From Paenibacillus typhae (GTDB lineage Bacteria; Bacillota; Bacilli; Paenibacillales; Paenibacillaceae): a stretch of DNA of 62,689 nucleotides. The notes under the pieces were generated by a model. The model did no database searches and had not been told where the DNA came from. It saw nothing but the letters and a program-made list of their open reading frames with translations. Positions 58,764 to 62,689 of the stretch are shown in pieces. Position 1 is the first letter of the stretch. Each line of letters starts with the position of its first letter. The stretch spans positions 1 to 62,689 of the forward strand of contig NZ_FNDX01000032.1 in assembly GCF_900099765.1 (NCBI RefSeq), read 5' to 3'. The position numbers were made by a program, and so were the translations under genes.

Positions 58764-60449
58764 TTATACTTCTCCGCCCTTCTTATTGTTGTAAACTAAA
58801 ATATACTGCAATGCATGATCGGCACAGGCCTGAAACTTGGCACCGCCTTGCCTGAGTGCAATCAGCCTATCGTATACTGTTTCATTTATGACTTCACCCG
58901 GATATAAAAGCGGTATCCCCGGCGGATAAGGAATCACCATCTCCGCTGCTGTCCTCCCTATACTGTATTCGAGAGGTACACTTTCGGTTTCTGCTGCTGA
59001 TACCGGCTTCAGGGAGAAGCTCACCGGCTGTGAAAAATGTTGACGATTAAAAATGTTCCACGTGGAAATATTACCTGGCTGGGGTAATGCGGCAATCGGC
59101 TGTGAGCCTGATGGGGCTTCAGCCTGGTTGGGGCTAGAAGGTGCTGCCGTAGCTTCAGGCTGAATAAGATCCGATGAGGCTGTCCCGGATTCAGCCCGGT
59201 CAGGTCCAGATGGCGATGGCGTTTCGGCAGCTATCTGCCGCAGCGCGCCCAGCAGCGCGGCGGATTCTTCAGCCTTCGAGCCGAGGCTGAAGGCCAGTAC
59301 TACGTGCCGGTCGTCGCTCATCTCCGGCACGATGCCCTTCTCTTCGAGCCTGCGCTGCAGCTCGAACCCCCCCAGGACCCCGGCGGCGTCATAGATGACC
59401 GCCTTGAAGGGGTCCTGGGCGGTGTACGCCGCCGTGCCGGCTGGCGGCGCGTGTGTCCCGGCGGCGGCTGCGTCAGCTCCGCCGGGGGGCTGCTGCTGCA
59501 CCGGAGGCTGCAGCAGCCCAAAGCGCGGCAGCTCTGCCAGGCCGCGCTTCAGAACGTCCACGGCGGCCAGCCCCGCCGTGAAGGCACCGGCGCGTCCGGT
59601 GTGCACCAGCCGCCGGGCCAGATCGAGCGAAGCCATCAGCGGATACGATGGGCTGGAGCTCTGGACTATGGCCAGCCGCTGCCGCAGCAGCGTGCGGTCA
59701 AGGCGCGGCCCCTGTACATGCAGCATGGCGCCCATCGTCAGCGCCGGTAGCATCTTGTGCGTAGACTGCACCACGCCGTCTGCGCCACAGGCAAGCGCCC
59801 CGGCCGGCAGCGCCGGGTGCTGCCCGTAATGCGCCCCGTGCGCCTCATCGACCAGCAGCGGAACGCTGTGGTCATGGCAGATGCGCGCGAGGGGCGCAAG
59901 GTCCGTTCCCATGCCGTAGTAATTCGGCATGGTCACCAGCACGGCGGCGGCTTCCGGGTAGGCTGCAAGGGCAGCCTGTACCGCTTCAGCCGCCGGGGCG
60001 ACCGCCAGGCCGCTGTCCGTATCCAGCTGCGGCTCCAGAAAAACAGCGTTCACCCCGGCCAGCATCAGCCCGTGTATCACGGATTTATGGACATTCCGCT
60101 GAAGAATCAGCGTCATCCCCGGTTCAGGACATACCGTTAAAATAAGCGCAAGATTGCCGGCAGTACTGCCGCCAACCAGCAAAAAGCTCTCCTCCGCCCC
60201 AAAGCAGTCCGCCGCCAGCTCCTGTGCTTCCTGAATAACACCCTCAGGATGATGAAGATCATCGGTGCCAGTAATCTCGGTGACATCGTACTTCATAACC
60301 TCATCCAGATATCCTGCCCCTCCGCCGGTGCTATAAGCATGTCCGTCCTTGTGGCCGGGCACATGATAAGATATATTACCCTTAAGTCTATAGTGTTCCA
60401 GCATTTCATATATAGGTGCCCTGCCAGGCTCTAGTTTGTCCATGTTCAA
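58764..60449 (-). CDS. yaaO: PLP-dependent Orn/Lys/Arg decarboxylase family protein (YaaO-like)
   Basis: A 561-residue fold-type I PLP enzyme; substrate not established. The N-terminal HVPGHKDGHAYS, the Asp-Glu region LLVDEAHGAHYGQHPALPAG, and the PLP lysine in VVQSTHKMLPALTMGAML are visible. The C-terminal domain (residues about 490-561) closes with IPYPPGIPLLYPGEVI. Between them is a Pro/Ser/Ala-rich insert (about residues 405-470) that makes it longer than B. subtilis YaaO as I recall it (about 480 residues). The insert's DNA carries a parS-like sequence. Most of the gene is GC-rich. Confidence 0.9.
   Translation of the reverse strand: MNMDKLEPGRAPIYEMLEHYRLKGNISYHVPGHKDGHAYSTGGGAGYLDEVMKYDVTEITGTDDLHHPEGVIQEAQELAADCFGAEESFLLVGGSTAGNLALILTVCPEPGMTLILQRNVHKSVIHGLMLAGVNAVFLEPQLDTDSGLAVAPAAEAVQAALAAYPEAAAVLVTMPNYYGMGTDLAPLARICHDHSVPLLVDEAHGAHYGQHPALPAGALACGADGVVQSTHKMLPALTMGAMLHVQGPRLDRTLLRQRLAIVQSSSPSYPLMASLDLARRLVHTGRAGAFTAGLAAVDVLKRGLAELPRFGLLQPPVQQQPPGGADAAAAGTHAPPAGTAAYTAQDPFKAVIYDAAGVLGGFELQRRLEEKGIVPEMSDDRHVVLAFSLGSKAEESAALLGALRQIAAETPSPSGPDRAESGTASSDLIQPEATAAPSSPNQAEAPSGSQPIAALPQPGNISTWNIFNRQHFSQPVSFSLKPVSAAETESVPLEYSIGRTAAEMVIPYPPGIPLLYPGEVINETVYDRLIALRQGGAKFQACADHALQYILVYNNKKGGEV
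59054..59069. promoter_or_regulatory. parS-like ParB (Spo0J) binding site
   Basis: The plus strand reads TGTTCCACGTGGAAAT. The parS consensus is TGTTNCACGTGAAACA, and its fully symmetric form TGTTCCACGTGGAACA agrees at 14 of 16 positions. It lies in coding sequence of the decarboxylase linker, in an origin-proximal location typical of parS. Confidence 0.5.
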
Positions 60450-60535
60450 TATCCTTCCCGGGGGGTTACTTCTATTTTAACGCAAATACGGCCAAACGCC
60501 TATAATACCCTGCAAAAGCTTCAGCTGCACAGCAA

Positions 60536-60576
60536 AACGGCTCCTCCGCACCCATACAGAACGGGGAAGCCGTTAT
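60536..60576 (-). terminator. Terminator of csfB
   Basis: Minus strand: AACGGCTTCC pairs with GGAGGAGCCGTT across a 17-base loop and is followed by TTGC. The T-run is short. Confidence 0.6.
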
Positions 60577-60660
60577 ACAAATTGCCTGATATGCTGCCAT
60601 TGCGACACTACTTCACCGCCCGCTCTCTTTACGCCGTTATTGTAATTTACTCTGTCCGGT

Positions 60661-60846
60661 TCAGGCGTTCTTTTGCAGTCCGATTTTCTTCATCCGGCCA
60701 ATGAAAAAGCGGTACTTGATATCCTCAGCATCGGTACGCACCATTTCACTCTCGCAATCCTCACAAATAAAATGCGAGACAATCACAATCCCTTCCTGCT
60801 TCAGCTGCCCGCAGATAATGCAGGACTGCTCGGTTTGCTGTTCCAT
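60661..60846 (-). CDS. csfB: Anti-sigma-G factor Gin (CsfB)
   Basis: A 61-residue zinc-binding protein with CIICG near the N-terminus and ICEDC 16 residues later. B. subtilis CsfB has the same layout and place beside an rRNA operon; it inhibits SigG early and SigE later. ATG at 60846 is preferred because AAGGTGGG is correctly spaced for it and too close to the ATG at 60852. I could not assign its SigF promoter with confidence. xpaC and yaaN, its B. subtilis followers, are missing. Confidence 0.88.
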   Translation of the reverse strand: MEQQTEQSCIICGQLKQEGIVIVSHFICEDCESEMVRTDAEDIKYRFFIGRMKKIGLQKNA

Positions 60847-60960
60847 AACCATCCCACCTTGACTCTTTTAAGAACAGTATGTTACACCTTCTATTATTTT
60901 AAACCTTTTCATAGTCTTTTCCTATCCTGCACTGCCCGAAATATATATATTCTGCAATAC

Positions 60961-60981
60961 GCCTAACAGTGACTGTTAGGC
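60961..60981. repeat. Perfect 9-bp inverted repeat, candidate operator
   Basis: GCCTAACAG-TGA-CTGTTAGGC. It lies in the divergent region between csfB and the plus-strand membrane protein, about 75 bp before the latter's start. No T-run follows, so a regulator binding site is more likely than a terminator. Confidence 0.6.
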
Positions 60982-61055
60982 ATGAGTTTAACAAAACACC
61001 TGAATCTTCCGATATTATTAACATGAGTACTCACGAGGAGGTCTGAAATTTCGCT

Positions 61056-61580
61056 ATGGAATCCAACACCAAAAGCGCAGCAACATTCTACCAATACAAG
61101 CTTATCAAAAAAATAAATTTGACCAACACCAAGCTGCGCATATATTATCTGCTTCCTCTGGTAATCCTGGTGCTGGAGAGCATATTCATATCCTGGTGGA
61201 GCTTCCTGTACATGCTGATTGCTGCCCCTGTTATCTTGTGGATCCAGTATGTCATTTCACGCTCGGTGCTGCTTATTACCGGACATCCTATCGCCAAACG
61301 CTGGAAAATCTCCTTGCGTCTGCCCTGGTTAGGATATATGCCGGAACAATATATCAGCTACAGCATTTTCCGAAAAGTACAGCTGCATAATTTCTGGATT
61401 GGCCTTTGTGTTGCCGCACTCTTTATAGTGTGGGTACCTGCTGCTTTCACGGCTTCTCTGGCCGTCTGCCACCTCTGGCTGCTTCTGCCCCGCTTATACG
61501 TACTGTTCATGCTGCGGGACAATGAAAAAAGCGGGATGCTCAAATTCAGTCCTGCAGACGCCTCATACTATGCACAGTGA
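61056..61580 (+). CDS. Uncharacterised membrane protein (174 aa)
   Basis: I do not recognise the family. About four hydrophobic segments are visible: YLLPLVILVLESIFISWWSF, LYMLIAAPVILWIQYVI, FWIGLCVAALFIVWVPAAF and ASLAVCHLWLLLPRLYVLFM. No signal peptide. GAGGAGG lies 14 bases before the ATG, longer than usual, so the start is a little uncertain. It is one of the few plus-strand genes. A perfect palindrome lies upstream and a strong hairpin follows. Confidence 0.75.
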   Translation: MESNTKSAATFYQYKLIKKINLTNTKLRIYYLLPLVILVLESIFISWWSFLYMLIAAPVILWIQYVISRSVLLITGHPIAKRWKISLRLPWLGYMPEQYISYSIFRKVQLHNFWIGLCVAALFIVWVPAAFTASLAVCHLWLLLPRLYVLFMLRDNEKSGMLKFSPADASYYAQ

Positions 61581-61651
61581 TTCCTCATGCCCATACATAC
61601 ATCACCGCAGAGTTAGAGCATGCCTAAAGGTCACGACTTCTTTAGAAAACA

Positions 61652-61681
61652 ATAATCGCCGTCCATCTGGACGGCGATTAT
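61652..61681. terminator. Bidirectional terminator between membrane protein and lipoprotein genes
   Basis: ATAATCGCCGTCCA-TC-TGGACGGCGATTAT, a perfect 14-bp inverted repeat with minimal loop between two convergent genes. Short T-runs flank both sides. Confidence 0.8.
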
Positions 61682-62098
61682 CTATTTACTCTTAAGCCCT
61701 TTAATGGCTACCTTCTTTTCTTTGGGGATCATGACTATAAAATAGCCATCGTGCACAGTTAGATGAACGATTACTCCATCCTTTTGAAAGACCCGGGAAT
61801 TCCCCGCATCCTCATCCCCTTTTTGTTCCTTCCAGCCCCAGGCTTCGATAGCCTCCAGATAAGGATCAGGCAGCCCTTCCTTCTCCCTAAGACCGGATAA
61901 GGAATAGCGCACATAATCCATAGCAGCATTTGTCGTTGTTCGATCAGGAGAGCTTGCCTCCTTGGGAACAGGAAAGCTCTTTTCATTTAGAGCTCCTTCA
62001 AAGCCATCCCAGCTAGGCTCCTTAGCGCCACAGCCGATCAGCATAACACTCAATATACAAACAAGTAGTAATATACACATGGGCCGGTTCCGCTTCAT
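61682..62098 (-). CDS. Uncharacterised lipoprotein (138 aa)
   Basis: The signal peptide (MCILLLVCILSVMLIGC) ends in the lipobox LIGC, so the mature protein starts at that Cys and is lipid-anchored. The mature part is mixed and soluble (AAMDYVRYSLSGLREKEGLP, VFQKDGVIVHLTVHDGYFIV). I do not recognise a family. ATG at 62098 follows AAGGAGG; the frame continues to 62125 without a site. It lies just downstream of an rRNA operon. Confidence 0.78.
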   Translation of the reverse strand: MKRNRPMCILLLVCILSVMLIGCGAKEPSWDGFEGALNEKSFPVPKEASSPDRTTTNAAMDYVRYSLSGLREKEGLPDPYLEAIEAWGWKEQKGDEDAGNSRVFQKDGVIVHLTVHDGYFIVMIPKEKKVAIKGLKSK

Positions 62099-62321
62099 AC
62101 CTTTAAACCTCCTTACAACCACCATGCATCAAAAGACACAAGAAAATTCAAGGTTAGAATTTATCAGTAGTTCATTCGTATTAAGGGCAATGCTTAATAT
62201 TTGCACATTTCTATTATACTTGGATAAACCATATCGTCGGTAACAAAAATGTCACTCAATTGAAAGCGTTTTATTACAAAATATTCTTTACTGTACACCT
62301 TTTTTAACCTGTCAAAACAAC

Positions 62322-62356
62322 AAAAAAGCCATTGTCGATTACTCAACAATGGCTTC
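62322..62356 (-). terminator. Terminator of rRNA operon
   Basis: Minus strand: AAGCCATTGTTGAGTAATCGACAATGGCTT followed by TTTTG, directly after 5S. Confidence 0.92.
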
Positions 62357-62360
62357 GTGT

Positions 62361-62477
62361 GCTTGGCGGCGTCCTACTCTCCCGGGACCCTTCGGTCCAA
62401 GTACCATCGGCGCTGGAAGGCTTAACGGTCGTGTTCGGGATGGGTACGCGTGGAACCCTTCCGCTATCGCCACCAAA
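62361..62477 (-). rRNA. rrf: 5S rRNA
   Basis: The minus strand runs from TTTGGTGGCGATAGCGGAAG to CCGCCAAGC, 117 bases, with the usual internal CCCATCCCGAACACG. It is complete. Ribonuclease M5 encoded at 47098 would trim its precursor. Confidence 0.96.
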
Positions 62478-62605
62478 CAGGTTTTTTCCGGTCGTGTCAC
62501 TCCCTGAAATCCTTCAGGAAAATAACCAACCTTCAAAAACATTCAAGGTTTTTCAGGAACTTGATTCCTGAAAACTGAATCCGAAACGAATCTGCGAATT
62601 AATAT
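62478..62605 (-). other. 23S-5S internal spacer
   Basis: About 128 bp between the two rRNA genes on minus. It carries the rRNA-spacer phrase CAGTTTTCAGGAA. No tRNA gene is seen. Confidence 0.7.
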
Positions 62606-62689
62606 TGGATAAGCCCTCGACCGATTAGTATTGGTCAGCTCCATGCATTGCTGCACTTCCACCTCCAACCTATCTACCTCGTCGTCTTC
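62606..62689 (-). rRNA. rrl: 23S rRNA, 3' end (partial)
   Basis: The minus strand reads GAGCTGACCAATACTAATCG then GTCGAGGGCTTATCCAAT, the usual 3' end of Bacillales 23S rRNA. The rest of the gene lies beyond the right edge. Confidence 0.95.

Overview
The window looks like an origin-proximal chromosome segment of an endospore-forming Bacillales bacterium, most likely Paenibacillus. This is inferred from protein similarity recalled from memory and from gene order; no search was run. The order closely follows the Bacillus subtilis stretch from csfB/tmk to lysS, written in reverse. Almost every gene is on the minus strand, so transcription runs right to left, presumably away from an origin beyond the right edge. 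Both edges are rRNA operons in the same orientation: the 3' end of a 23S gene, a 5S gene and a terminator on the right, and the promoter, leader and first bases of a 16S gene on the left.

Layout from right to left (direction of transcription). 62.7-60.5 kb: rRNA end, an unknown lipoprotein, a divergent unknown membrane protein, and csfB/gin. 60.4-53.2 kb: PLP decarboxylase (yaaO-like), tmk, darA, yaaR, holB, ricT, yabA, a tRNA/DNA-type N6-adenine methyltransferase and rsmI. 53.2-52.3 kb: a long structured non-coding stretch. 52.3-49.7 kb: abrB on the plus strand, an HD phosphohydrolase and tatD. 49.7-44.3 kb: a c-di-AMP (ydaO-type) riboswitch leading into yabE, then rnmV, rsmA, yabG, veg and sspF. 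44.2-38.3 kb: ispE, purR, spoVG, glmU, prs, a small plus-strand ORF and pth. 38.2-28.1 kb: fin, mfd, prsA, spoVT, spoVB, mazG, hup and rqcP. 28.0-19.1 kb: yabP, yabQ, divIC, an S1-domain gene, spoIIE, yabS, a Ser/Thr kinase, tilS and hpt. 19.0-9.3 kb: ftsH, nadA-nadB-nadC, coaX, hslO, a parvulin gene and cysK. 9.2-0.5 kb: the folate operon pabB-pabA-pabC-folP-folB-folK, then yazB-like, dusB, greA and lysS.

The themes are information processing (tRNA and rRNA modification, DNA repair, ribosome rescue), cofactor synthesis (folate, NAD, CoA), cell-wall precursor supply, and sporulation control. Regulatory sites visible in the sequence match this: a SigH promoter and two Spo0A-box matches at spoVG, a wide-spaced Spo0A-type promoter at spoIIE, a SigG promoter at sspF, a Spo0A box at abrB, and a PurBox pair at purR. 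Cyclic-di-AMP appears twice, as the riboswitch before yabE and as the receptor DarA.

The least explained parts are non-coding: a folded intergenic element between spoIIE and yabS, a repeat- and hairpin-rich stretch between abrB and rsmI, a perfect 9-bp palindrome near csfB, and a ParB parS-like sequence inside the decarboxylase gene. Compared with B. subtilis, metS, yazA, yabJ, ctc, xpaC and yaaN are absent from their expected places. nadABC, a prsA-like gene, an HD gene and greA occupy positions where B. subtilis has none of them.
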